Shown here: positions 41,801 to 52,200 of the stretch, one piece after another
Layout of the letters: every line of letters begins with the position of its first letter
Position numbering within the stretch: position 1 is the first letter of the stretch
Translations under genes and position numbers: made by a program
Source: Maniola hyperantus
Lineage: Eukaryota > Arthropoda > Insecta > Lepidoptera > Nymphalidae
Assembly: GCF_902806685.2 (NCBI RefSeq)
Contig: NC_048545.1
Location: forward strand, 6,745,852 to 6,809,851
Direction: 5' to 3'
DNA length: 64,000 bases
Notes under the pieces: model-generated
Seen by the model: only the letters and a program-made list of their open reading frames with translations
Told to the model about the DNA's origin: nothing
The model's database searches: none

Positions 41801-44225
41801 ATCACAGTATATTTCAACCGGTGTTTCCGATTCACACTGCAATGTTGCGTCAACCAATGGTGGAAAGTAGCGAAATCCTCACATATCGTCAATAGAATCT
41901 CGTTTGAGTATCTCCTAAAATGAAGCTATTCTCGAAACGTATCATCGCGAAGAAGTCGTTCTTGTCGATGCAAACATGTTTGACGCACCAAAAAATTGCA
42001 GCAATTTCAACAGGATGCGGCAGGTATCATTGTACCTACTGCACCCTGATGGGCACTATAGGTATGTACGAGCGTCTTGTGTAGTTAAACTAGAGTTGAC
42101 AAATGCAAAGATTTTGATAAAACTCGGCGTGTACTTTACTTGTTCGCTTCTTCTGTATAAAATGCGCCGACCGCACGAGTGCGGTTGTGACATTTTGCTT
42201 GATGTTCTCATGTGACTTTGAACTTTGAACACCACTTTTGATGCTGACGGAAGGTTAAAAATTATTGAATCACTTGTTTTCATAACAACATCCAAAGAAA
42301 TACTGGGATTAATGGTTTTTAACGTACAATGGGACCGATTCTCTTGTACACAATCACTAAACTAAACTAAATTAATAAGTCTAAATCTAGTGCTATCCTT
42401 TTCCGCAAGCAAAATTATGAAAGGGATAGCAATAGATTTAGACGTGCCATTTTAGTTTAGTTAAGAGATTGTGTACAAGAGAATCGGCCCCATTGCCATG
42501 TCGTCGTTTTAAATCAGTCCGTCTATGCAGTACTGGCAGTACCCTCTGAACAAAGTAGTCCGCTCTAGACGTACAGTATGAATGCTTGCAGTGTGTGAAG
42601 TTCCACCCCAACGAGGCGTACCTGGCGACGGGCGGCGCGGACCGCAGCGTGCGGCTGTGGAGCGTGTGCGACGCGCGCCTCGTGCGCGTGCTGTGTGGCC
42701 ACCGCGCGCCCGTGCGCGCGCTCGCCTTCTCGCCACACGGCACGCATCTGGCCAGCGCGGGTAAACACACCAACACAATGATATACCACCCCAACGAGGC
42801 GTATCTCTACGATCTACGATCAATTTAAGCTTGAACTTCCAAACCACAACAATTTACACAACTTTAACACCTGACCTCTATTTAAAGGACTGATGATAAG
42901 TTAAGCGATCATTTATCATTTAAAAAAAATTTTTGCAGGTGACGATAAAAAGATAAAAGTGTGGGACTTAGCAGCGTGTACTTGCGTACACGAGTACAGA
43001 GGTCACCACGGGAAAGTTACTGCTCTGGATTGGTCGGCTGTGGGAAAGCCGAGTTTGACGAACAGAGTCTCGCCTGATCCTACTGATACGAATGCTGACA
43101 ATTCAATATTATGCTCTGCAGGCATGGATGGCATTGTCAAAGCTGTGTGGGATAGTTACATTAAAAATAAGTAAGTATATAAATTTTTTCGGCGGTACCT
43201 GTACCTACTTCAACTATAACCGAAATTAGTCAACCTGTGTTAGGTAGCAATTTGATCATTTACATATCCATACTAATCTAGCTGACTGACTGATCTATCG
43301 ACGCACAGCTCAAACTACTGGACGGATTGAAATTTGGCATTCCGATAGCTATTATAACGTAGACATCCGCAAAGTTAGGATTTTTGAAAATTCAACCCCT
43401 AAGGGGGTAAAAAAGGGGTTTTGTAGTCCACGCGGACGAAGTCGCGATGATAAGCTAATATATATGCGAAAGTGTGTCCTATGTGTTATGTCACCTCAAC
43501 CACTGAACCGAGTTTAACGAAATTGGGCACAGAATAAGCTATAACATTCTGGTGACAGAAATTGGTTAGTTATTTTTCGAATAAAGTTTTGATCCAAGTA
43601 TAAGTATGATATATATACATTTGATCCCAGAAAATAAAAAATACCATGGGAATTGGGATTTTCAAAATTTAAATCCACGCAGACTAAATCACAGGCATCT
43701 GATAAAGAAAGGCCAATCCACAAACCTCAAACCACTGGATCAAGAAGCTTGAAATTTTCCATAAAACTATCTGAAAGCGGTTACGCACTCATCCGATCTG
43801 AGTCCGTGAAAATACGTTCCTTTTTGTTTTGTATGATAGCTTATGAAATATGTGGTAGGTATTTTTTATATCCGTATTTTCACGGATTCGGATCGGATGA
43901 GTGTGTGATTGCTATTACAGCGATATTTACGACATATATACAAAACAAAAAGGAACGTATTTTCTCGGACTCGGATCGGATGAGTGCGTATCCGCCGTAA
44001 AAGCAATTTCAAAATATTCCAACAGAATGTTACAAATTCCAAAAGCCCTCCGGATAAAGGTCGAGCTAGTTGATTAGTTAGTAGTAATAATTAATTAAAA
44101 TACTTTGTTACAGGCAGGTGTCAAGCCAGGATATTTCAACGTCTATTTACAATACAAAATGTTCATATTTAGTGGATGTGCAAGTACACCCAGATTGGTT
44201 GGTGGCAATTGGAACTAAGCGATAA
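35807..44225 (+). CDS. wda: TAF5L-like WD40 subunit of SAGA (will decrease acetylation)
   Basis: Exons: 35807-35875, 35957-36108, 37058-37432, 38140-38284, 38679-38757, 39070-39208, 39967-40149, 40330-40482, 41062-41209, 42592-42760, 42939-43170, 44114-44225. All junctions are GT-AG with matching phases, giving 651 residues. The N-terminus (MKRTRNDAVKAAVTSYLERR) has the LisH-like helix of TAF5L and AEEMAVATIVQYESSRANSI. The TAF5 N-terminal helical domain and an acidic linker follow. The C-terminal WD40 repeats include GSHDRTAKLWSLDRTFPVRV, GGADRSVRLWS and AGDDKKIKVWDLA. TAF5L/Wda replaces TAF5 in the histone acetyltransferase complex SAGA and acts in the nucleus. The GSHDRTA.LWS.DRT.P phrase favours TAF5L over TAF5. 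AATAAA lies at 44229. Confidence 0.87.
36773..36967 (-). mobile_element. degenerate family B Helitron
   Basis: GATGATCCCAGCGACTTTGA at the left and TTTATAATATAAGTTAGTAT at the right are the two ends of the family, read on the minus strand. The hairpin and most interior blocks have decayed. Confidence 0.5.
37676..38008 (-). mobile_element. full-length tRNA-derived SINE
   Basis: Read on the minus strand, a tRNA-like head (CTAGTGGTTAAGGCATCAGC) is followed by CACACCTCTAACTTTTCAGT, CATGAGGAAACTTGAATGCC and TGCCAATCCGCACTTGGC. It ends at TACTGGGCTGGTGAATGG. It lies in a wda intron. Confidence 0.75.
38307..38518 (-). mobile_element. family A Helitron flush with a captured gene fragment
   Basis: The minus-strand element begins TCTAAATATATAAAACG at 38518 and ends CTAG at 38307. 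The DNA touching its 5' end (38517-38588) is a copy of cyclase exon 2. Confidence 0.78.
38517..38588 (-). pseudogene. 72-bp copy of cyclase exon 2 and its splice donor
   Basis: It matches 33378-33449 at 71 of 72 positions (constant offset 5139). On the minus strand it codes HFQVNGLRVGNIPLDKLIVP and keeps the GTAAGT donor. It lies inside the wda intron 38285-38678, antisense to wda. In both places a Helitron 5' end follows the GTAAGTAA immediately, though the two Helitrons belong to different families. Confidence 0.92.
39291..39930 (+). mobile_element. family A Helitron interrupted by an RTE LINE fragment
   Basis: The head GCTGATTGACTGACTGACCTATCA (39306-39329) is separated from its continuation ATATCAACGCACAGCTCAAA (39758) by RTE DNA at 39331-39757. 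The Helitron then runs to AATAAGCTAG. The RTE fragment is on the minus strand with a CATCATCATCA tail, so it inserted after the Helitron. Confidence 0.75.
40350..40890 (+). repeat. tandem copies (160-bp unit) of a wda WD40 exon
   Basis: The core CCGTACAGGCCGTCAGTATC lies at 40371, 40531 and 40691, and a decayed version at about 40852. The first copy is the real exon (40330-40482). Copy 2 is nearly identical, copy 3 has inserted bases and substitutions, and copy 4 is only recognisable. Copies 2-4 lack the TTCACAG acceptor but copy 2 keeps the CAGGTATAG donor. Confidence 0.93.
42329..42494. mobile_element. 166-bp MITE with 40-bp inverted ends
   Basis: CCGATTCTCTTGTACACAAT is near the left end and its inverse ATTGTGTACAAGAGAATCGG near the right. 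The interior GCTATCCTTTTCCGCAAGCA and GAAAGGGATAGCAATAGATT is also roughly symmetric. Relatives lie at about 29085-29190 and 55114-55245. Confidence 0.88.
43277..43456 (+). mobile_element. family A Helitron, internally deleted
   Basis: GCTGACTGACTGATCTATCG to CGCGGACGAAGTCGCGATGA, ending AAGCTAAT rather than CTAG. It lies in a wda intron, next to a decayed family B stretch (43456-43700). Confidence 0.65.
43777..43996. mobile_element. MITE with three related arms
   Basis: The left arm TTACGCACTCATCCGATCTG and GTGAAAATACGTTCCTTTTT has its inverse at the right end (GGAACGTATTTTCTCGGACT then CGGATCGGATGAGTGCGTAT). A second inverted copy, CGTATTTTCACGGATTCGGA then TCGGATGAGTGTG, lies inside at about 43879. 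Confidence 0.8.
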
Positions 44226-44274
44226 CTGAATAAAATAAACTGTTTGTTGGCAACCTGTGTTTTTTATACTACAA

Positions 44275-44484
44275 CTAGCTGATGCCCGCGACTTTGTTCG
44301 CGTGGATTTAGGTTTTTAAAAATCCCGTGGGAACTCTTTGATTTTCCGGGATGAAAAGTAGCCTATGTCCGTCCCCGGGCTGCAAGCTATTGCTGTACCC
44401 AATTTCGTCAAAATCGGTTGAACGGATGATGGGACGTGAAAGGCTAGCAGACAGACACACTCGCATTTATAATATTAGTATGGA
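44275..44484 (-). mobile_element. family B Helitron, near full length
   Basis: The minus-strand reading starts TCCATACTAATATTATAAAT and ends GCGAACAAAGTCGCGGGCAT then CAGCTAG. It sits 50 bp after the wda stop codon, next to the poly(A) signal. Confidence 0.8.
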
Positions 44485-45049
44485 TTGGCGAGAAAGGATT
44501 ATGAGTCATAGTCATATTTAGTTCCAATACATATTACCCATAGCGGTATAGTTAGGAGGGTTAGTCCAGAGGCGGTCAAACAAAGTGATTTTTATCAAAA
44601 TACAACAGCGATTTTATTTTCCAGTTCTGGGGCGTCTCTGTACAGAAATAAGTAATAATAATAACTATTATAGCGTTTAAACTATCGTGAGTGATTTCCA
44701 TTATACATGTATGACAAACCGGCTTTACTCACGTATTTAGTCGATGTTTCTAGCATGCACGGCTAGGGGTCCTTTTTACAGGGAGTATAGCGACTCAGTT
44801 CGAGAACGCGTCGCAGATGTCTGCGTGCGGCGCGCGAAAGAATCGAATAAGGACTGTGTCATTGTGAAATTCTAAGCTATGCTCAAAAATACATTAAAGT
44901 GAAATTGGAAACTGTCTATTATTCAAGACTATTCCTATACTTCTGTAACGCTAGTTTCACGATAGGTACAATGATCAGACCAGCTAGGTCACTAGGCATA
45001 ACAAACGATTCAAAGGATTGTTGCATTAATTGAGCACACATCAGCGGAT

Positions 45050-45320
45050 TCCTCTCCCTCCCGCAGTGGTCCTGAAGTGGGAGATACCAGGTTCGATTCC
45101 TGTCAAGGGCAATTTATAAAGTCTAAATTGGTTCTGGTCTGGTCTGGTAAGACTATGGCTGTGGCTAGTTACCACCTTAAGCTGTGCCGCCAAACAATCT
45201 AGCCCCATGTAGAAACAAGGGATATGGATTTAAAAAAACTGCCATATCCTTTCCAAGCTACCCCACTTCCACCTTAGACAGCATCTCCACCTATGAGATT
45301 GCAGTCAAGGGCTAACTTGT
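45050..45320 (+). mobile_element. tRNA-like SINE, same family as 23866
   Basis: GGTTCGATTCCTGTCAAGGG, TGGCTGTGGCTAGTTACCAC and TCCAAGCTACCCCACTTCCA follow in the same order as in 23866-24185. Confidence 0.7.
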
Positions 45321-45670
45321 GATGGTATAATAATAAAAAAGTTGCTTCCATAATTCTGAAAGCTTTTTCTGTAGCCTGCCACCACCAGTGTTTTGTACAC
45401 ACTATCTATGCTACCATAATATTATGATAGTTAATAGTTATAGATATCCAGAAATATCATAATTATCCTATTCAGGAAAGAAATTTTGCTGTTTCAATGC
45501 AATCAAACAAGATTTAGATAATGTATGTATAATTAAGTATAATAATAATAATATGTAATTAATTTCTAGGACAGTGACATCACTTTTTAATTTTATAAGT
45601 AAAACCTAATTTGCGTAACAAACAACATGTAATTTTTTTAAACAATGCCATGATTCAAAAATATTAAAAC

Positions 45671-47125
45671 TTATTTTCTTTTAAAAAAATTATTAAGAGT
45701 TGGCTGCTTTCCTTTTTGAGGAGGAGATATTTTCTTTTTAGATTTTTTGGGACTATTTATCTTAGTTTTCTCAGATGATACTACACTTTCCACTTTTTTT
45801 ACTCCTTTTTCTGTTTTTATGCATTTCTCATCTTTAACTTCATCTTCATTTTCAGAACAACTCTCATAGACTTCCTCCTTCTTGGTTAAAATGTATCCAT
45901 CTTCATCCGTATATGTTTTATCAACTACCTTCCTTCTCTTTTTAGGATTAACAATTCCAGAAGTTATTTTTATACTGTTGGCCGATGGAGTAGGAGGGAT
46001 CTCATCCTCAGACTCATCATTTATTACATTATTGGTTTCTTCACTATCAACAAATGGATCGTTATCCTGTTCACTTTCACTATCTGATACATGCAATAGC
46101 CTTTTTCTTTTCTTGTCAACTTTTGAGGATTTTTTGATTTTATTCAGAGCTTTGTTTTTAACTTCAGGCACAGGCTCCTTCTGGACAACCTTCTTTTCTT
46201 CTTTAGATTTAGATTCTTTCTTGAATTTCTTATCAACTACCTCTTTGTTAATATCCACTTCGATTCCACGGGTCTCATTATCTATATCCAGTTTTCCATC
46301 TTCAAATTTACTACCCTTGGAGCCATTAGATGGTTTCTTATTTTCTAAACCATTACTGCCATTATTCTTATTTAAGCTGTTTGTTACTTTACCAGTTTGT
46401 AAACTGTTAGACTTATTAAAGAATGATGCAATGCCTTTTTGAGCTTTAAGCCCATTTGTCTTTTGAACATTTTGTTTACTGTTGAATTCCTTCTTAGGAG
46501 ATGTAGCTTCGACTTTAATTTCTGTCTCCGGTGTTATTTCTATTTGTTTCAAAGCCTTTGTCTCCTCAATTTGACTCTTTATAGGAGCTTCTGGGACATA
46601 TTCAGGTTCTTGTTTCGATTTCTTATTAGCAACAATTAATGGTTTATTCTCAAGAGCTATTGCTTTCTGGCTATTGGTTTTCAAGTGTCCTATTTCATCA
46701 GATGTCCGTTTAATACATTCTTTACTTCTTATTAAACCTGGACACAGATTGTAATCCTCATATTTATTTAACAATAAAAAAGCAGCATTGTCAACACCTG
46801 AATATCCTTTGCATACACCATAAACGTGATAAAAAGATACTACACTCAATGATTTCCTTAGTGTGTCTAAATCATTTTCAGTGCATATTGTCATGATAGC
46901 TGCATCACTGCGAGACAACCCTGATATTATATAGCTGATATTTAGTTCAACATTTGGCTGCTCTTCGCGAATTTTTTGAACAGCTCTGCATAGCAATTGT
47001 TTGGTATTATTTACATGCATACAAAGATCTTTGCTGAGGGTAATGTAAGTAACTAATTTTTCCTCATCCAGTATCATTTCTGTAACCGTATTTAAGTTGG
47101 TTTTGTACGAATCTTCAGTATCCAT
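45671..47125 (-). CDS. POLD3: DNA polymerase delta subunit 3 (p66/POLD3)
   Basis: A single open frame of 484 codons. The N-terminal 145 residues (VTYITLSKDLCMHVNNTKQL, then the middle of a winged-helix-like fold) match the Pol delta-binding head of POLD3. The rest is a long Lys/Glu/Ser-rich disordered tail. It ends in the PCNA-binding PIP box QPTLNNFF at residues 474-481, three residues from the C-terminus. POLD3 tethers the catalytic and B subunits of DNA polymerase delta to the PCNA clamp in nuclear replication and repair. No intron is needed, which contrasts with the many introns of its neighbours. The ATG at 47125 is the first in frame and is followed by a typical acidic start. It converges on wda and diverges from PINCH. 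Confidence 0.9.
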   Translation of the reverse strand: MDTEDSYKTNLNTVTEMILDEEKLVTYITLSKDLCMHVNNTKQLLCRAVQKIREEQPNVELNISYIISGLSRSDAAIMTICTENDLDTLRKSLSVVSFYHVYGVCKGYSGVDNAAFLLLNKYEDYNLCPGLIRSKECIKRTSDEIGHLKTNSQKAIALENKPLIVANKKSKQEPEYVPEAPIKSQIEETKALKQIEITPETEIKVEATSPKKEFNSKQNVQKTNGLKAQKGIASFFNKSNSLQTGKVTNSLNKNNGSNGLENKKPSNGSKGSKFEDGKLDIDNETRGIEVDINKEVVDKKFKKESKSKEEKKVVQKEPVPEVKNKALNKIKKSSKVDKKRKRLLHVSDSESEQDNDPFVDSEETNNVINDESEDEIPPTPSANSIKITSGIVNPKKRRKVVDKTYTDEDGYILTKKEEVYESCSENEDEVKDEKCIKTEKGVKKVESVVSSEKTKINSPKKSKKKISPPQKGKQPTLNNFFKRK

Positions 47126-47394
47126 TTTTACAAAACTACAAACACAGATTAATATGGATATTAACGTATACTACAATACATCCAAATCATAAATTTCAAA
47201 TGGTCTACCTTTACAATTTACATTGATATTATTGAATACAACTCGAGCAGTTATTAACTTGTTATTTTTCTGGCCGTTGGCATTACAAAGTACTCTGTGC
47301 CGTTGGCCTTGGGTCAAAGAGTATTATAATATATAGGGCCTTGGGTGCAGTGGGCACCACTGGGCACAGAATACATTTACTCCGAGGTGTGATA

Positions 47395-47700
47395 AAAGCC
47401 ACAGAGTACATTATATATAAAAGCCGGTGATTATCAGTGACAAAGAGTAGCTACTACACCACAGACCAATAACATAATATATATGATAGGCCTGTACTAC
47501 ACTACCAAAAAGTGTCATGTTCAAAGAGTACCTATAATAATATGATAATAATATTCAGGGAAGTCTTGTATGTGTATTCTGTGGTCTTGTTATTGGTCTG
47601 TGGACAAGAAACGTAGTGATTATATAGGTACTCTTTGTTTATATTTTCTGGTCGGTGGACAAGTGCACAGAGTACATTATATATACTGGTATAGAGTCGT
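47395..47700. repeat. block of inverted and direct repeats upstream of POLD3
   Basis: CCACAGACCAATAACA at 47459-47474 is inverted at 47588-47603. CAAAGAGTACCTATA at 47522-47536 is inverted at 47623-47637. CACAGAGTACATTATATATA occurs directly at about 47400 and 47669. It may be a MITE or a fold-back sequence. Confidence 0.75.
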
Positions 47701-48259
47701 CAGCGGTAATCTTTCGTAGTGGCGCCATCTGTTTCTAATTGCAGTAACTATTGTATGTAATTTATTTTTAATTTTTTCCGGCCTTGGATACTAGTTTTTT
47801 AAGGTCAACTATATAGCTATACGTATAACAGGTATAACACATGTGCAGGTTTGATTCATATATTATTTTTATAGGTAGTGACTTCAAATAAAATACGAAT
47901 CAAAAATTATAATCCCGCTTAGGTACACGTCGCAATATGGCAGAAATTCAGTCTTATTCTTAGTTCGGCCGCATTATTTATTATTTTATACATTGAAAGA
48001 AGTACTTTCAGTACTAAAAGTTGAGGTAATAAAACAAAACCCGTAATTTATTATTTAAAACTAAATTTTTCTTTTTTTCTTTACACATGATTTTTGTACT
48101 GCATTCTCTATAGGTATTAGGTTATGTTGAATTTAGCATGAATTTATAAGTGAATATCCCAGCAGTACACTTGAATGGATGGATCACGGATGCAGTAACA
48201 CTGCGTAAACAAAAATGTGGCACAAACATGGATGTCAAGGTTACTATACAAGGTTGCTA

Positions 48260-48511
48260 TAGTACCCTTATTATAAATGCGAAAGTGTGTTTGTTTGTTG
48301 GTTTGTCCTCCAATCAAGTCGCAACGTGCAACGGATTGACGTGATTTTTTGCATGGGTATACTATAGACTATACATATAGTCTATGGGTATATGTATAGA
48401 TATAGACCTAGAGAGTGAAATAGGCTACTTTTTATCCCGGAAAATCAAAGAATTCCCTCAGTGTTTTTAAAAACCTAATTCCACGCGGATGAAGTCGCGG
48501 GCTTCAGCTAG
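48260..48511 (+). mobile_element. family B Helitron
   Basis: TTATTATAAATGCGAAAGTG head, CAAGTCGCAACGTGCAACGG subfamily block, and GCGGATGAAGTCGCGGGCTT then CAGCTAG end. A short TATAGACTATACATATAGTC palindrome lies in the middle. Confidence 0.77.
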
Positions 48512-48633
48512 TAGCATAGGAGTAATAGTGTCCTGTGGCTAGTAGCACCTAGTAGTAAATAAAACTTTTTGAGTCGTAGAGATCTTCTTCTTCTTCTTAA
48601 TTTGCTTTATGGGAAGTCGTAGAGATACCAGAC

Positions 48634-48792
48634 TACAGTGCGACAAGGCTCTCTTGCCACTTGATTGACATTGACAGGGGGGCGCTATTGGAGAACAAAG
48701 GCTTAGAATATTCAAACAAGAACAAAGGGGACACTTGACGGCACCGTTAGTTCCGATTTCGCCACGCGCCAAGAGAGCCTTGTCGCACCGTA
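48634..48792. mobile_element. MITE with TA target duplication
   Basis: CAGTGCGACAAGGCTCTCTT on the left and AAGAGAGCCTTGTCGCACCG on the right are inverted. TA stands outside each end, which fits a Tc1/mariner-type MITE. Confidence 0.82.
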
Positions 48793-49214
48793 ATTTATTT
48801 TTTGATAAAACGCCATCTAGTTCTAATTGCACAAACTAAAATTATGGAGACTTTTATATTAAACAACATTAGTTCTATCTGTTAAGACCCTGGACAAGTG
48901 ATTCTATGTACTATTTTCCCCAATTTTTATTTATTTTAGTTTTCAATTTTTATTGATCATATTTATAGTTTTTGCTAATTAAACTGGTGTATTACGCTAT
49001 TCTTAATTATTTTAAGCTAACCGTTTTGAGCGGATTCAACGAATAACAGTACAGGTAAGCAAGAAGTTCTCATAAGGCGATTTCTATCTATTTTGGTTGA
49101 TTACATCATTTTAAAAAACATAGTTTACTCCTTATTCAATTTATTTGTTTTTATTTCCGACAGAATAAAGCGCAAGAAGTAACTATTTGTAGTATTTCGA
49201 ATTAGTGGTGAAAA

Positions 49215-52200
49215 ATGCCTGGGTAAGGATTTTGTGGGAGTGGTCTTATAGATATCAAGATCATACTGTCATCAAGGCTAGCAGATCACTATTCCTATGA
49301 ATTAACGGATTCATCCTTAGTATAAAAATAGTATTCATTGCACATAATATACTCGAGGTGCTATCATTCTGCTGCTTGGACGATCTAACCTATCGTCCAA
49401 GTTCTGCTGTGTAGGGTTATAACCGTGCAATTTACATTATTTAAAAAATCATGAATGCTATCTTAACTTACACACAATAAGAACAACATCTTGCTAAACA
49501 ATGCTTCCTTAATACCAGCAAAGTGCAATCATTTTAAACTTTCTATAAATAAGTACTTGATTTTATAATTCTGTAGGTGGTTATGATTTTATGAATATGC
49601 TGTGTTTAAAGAAACCTGATGAACCTACAAAAATATCGAAAATTGTTTTATTTTATTAAACTCTTCTAAATATGGCCCTGCATGTTATGCCAAAACAATT
49701 GTAACTATTTCACGAATTCTATGTAAACAAAATGGTATAAAAAATATATTTAGAAGTCTATAATTTTATAATAAATTTAGCCACTGTCTGGTTTTTTAGT
49801 GATTAATAACAGGCTGAATTTTCGTGAGTAGCGTCGTTTCAACAAGAAACCCACGTTTTTTTCTCTGAAAATTCTCGATAGAGTCTGTTGTACTGCACAG
49901 GCTTTATGTAGATTTAGTGGGGTGTCGAAATTGTCTGAATAACAGTAAGTTTTTAGAACAGTAATAAAATTGTGTTCTACACTTTATTCCTGATAGGAAA
50001 AAATTAAAATTAAGTTGTTATTAATGAAAAAACTGCTACCGTGAAATGGACAACTTCTAAGCATAGGACTGGAAAAAGTAGGTACCACTAAATTTGTAGG
50101 ACTATGTGGCCATTCCACTGTACAAATATTTACTAAGCTGCATACAAAAAATCAACTGTTATTAATAATTAATTTTTATGGCCTTGGTATATGGACATAT
50201 TCAGAAAGGAGAACACTCCAATCAAACTATCTATTTTGTAGGATAATTGTTTTTCCCAGTTTATTATCCAATTATCTCAATATTTAAAAAAACTGTTATT
50301 CAGATAATTTCGAGTTACGAAACCCCATCAAATTGACATGTTTTATACCTGCGCAGTATAATAACTACCTCTCTTGATAGTTTTTGCAGAAGAAAGTTTG
50401 GGCGTCTCGTCGAACCGATGCTACTCACGAAGATTTAGCCTGTAATTACATACTAAAAAGAACAGGCGGTGGCTGTTGGATCATTTTATATATTTAATTA
50501 GATATGGTGCCACAGGAATGAATTAACATATTTAACAGTTTTTATTGTAAAATGTTACTCAGTTGACTTTTACAACATACAGACTTAAACTGGAGGCCTA
50601 ATGCTGTCTTTTGACAACCACTCTATGATCACCTCTGATTTGAGATTGAAAACTAAATTTGTAGATAACAAGTAAATATGTAATTTTATGTGATGAGGAA
50701 ATTATTTCCTCATCACATAAATTTCAATTCAAATTAACTTGATTATTTTTTTCCTTTGACTATGTATGTACATATATTGTTATAACTGAATATTTTTCCT
50801 GTTGCAAATAGTATTATTTAAAGTTGCATAATGTTTGATGAAATAACTACCTTTTTTTAGCTTATTCATACCAAAAATTAGTAACATGACTTTTAAAATA
50901 AATTGAAAAGTACGAGTATAAAGTAAAAAGAAAAAGAAGTCTAAGGTAGAAATCTCTTTTAAGGAAAACACTTACAAGAGATTTCTACCAGTAGTTTATG
51001 TAATTTGCTACTGGTAAATTATAATAATCATTTTCATATTTCAGCATTGCTACCATGTCCTTGGACAATATGTTTTGTACCCGGTGTGGAGATGGTTTTG
51101 AACCTAATGAGAAAATTGTGAACTCCAATGGTGAACTTTGGCATACAGGCTGTTTTGTGTAAGTAAAATTATTATGGCTCTTTTGTTATGATATCATAGT
51201 GGTTAAGATATCTGCCTCTTAGTTGGGGGTCCCAGGTTTTATCCCATGTGCACCTCTAACTTTTCAGCGTTATGTTCGTTTTAAGCAATTAAATATTATC
51301 TTGCTTTAACCTATAGAAAAATATTGTGAAATAACCCTTCCTTATGGCTTTGCCGTAGTCGGGTAAAAACCTGCATATAACGCGTAAAATTTAACTCCTC
51401 ACGTGCCATTTTAACTTTTTGTGACAAATTTCATGTCAAAAGTACGATTTCAGTCCTTATTTTAAAGGTGAACCAAGGGTGAACCGTATTTTTGACATAA
51501 CAGACAACAGTTGACCCATAGAGTTAAAAATAGCGTGTGAGGAGTCTTTTTTTTGCGGACTATATCTGAGAGTTCTCCATAGTGTTCTCAAAGGTGTGTG
51601 AAGACTGAAGTCTGTAAAACCCTAGCTACTCCTTATGAAAGGAATCCTGTAATTAGTAGTGAGCCAGCGATGGGTTGATCATGATGATAATAAATACTTA
51701 TAATAAATACTTACAGATGCGCGCAGTGTTTCCGAGTCTTTCCAGAAGGAGTATTTTACGAATTTGAAGGTCGAAAGTACTGCGAACGTGACTTTCAAGT
51801 GCTGTTTGCTCCTTGCTGTGGAAAGTGTCGTAAGTAGTCTTCTTACTGTACATTTTGGTTTATATTATGTACTATGTTTCTGGTCTTGTAAATTAAAAAT
51901 CCCCTCAGTATGTATTGGGAGTCTCCTAGAACTCTTATGACTTTGTTGTCTGCCTACCTAGTGGACGGTCTGCCAACACTGCGCTTTCCGGTGTGAGGTT
52001 GCTATTCTAGCACCTTCAGAACCTAGCGTTTATCAGCCTTTCGAACTATGTGACTAAAAAGTAAATAACCCCCTTCTAAATACAGTAAAATCTTTTATAA
52101 TAACATTGAAGGGAGCACGATTATTAAGTCGCGGTGTCACTGATGCCACAGACGCTTGAGTTGGTCGCAAAAATTTATAGTTGTAGTAACTCTTTATGCT

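Larger units (their letters stand above)
44226..45670. other. spacer between convergent wda and POLD3
   Basis: It holds the wda poly(A) signal, a family B Helitron (44275-44484) and a SINE (45050-45320). The other 900 or so bases show no gene or recognisable element. Confidence 0.6.
47126..49214. other. divergent spacer between POLD3 and PINCH
   Basis: It contains a palindrome-rich block (47390-47700), a family B Helitron (48260-48511) and a MITE (48634-48792). The POLD3 promoter should lie just above 47125 and the PINCH first exon ends at 49222. No core promoter motif is convincing. Confidence 0.55.

Noticed and set aside
42438..42847. Minus-strand frames up to 118 codons
   Set aside because: They oppose the GC-rich WD40 exon at 42592-42760 and have Arg/Ala-rich, low-complexity content with no family match.
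45882..46639. Plus-strand open frames of 186 and 66 codons
   Set aside because: They are antisense shadows of POLD3, rich in Ser/Leu/Phe as expected from Lys/Glu codons reversed.
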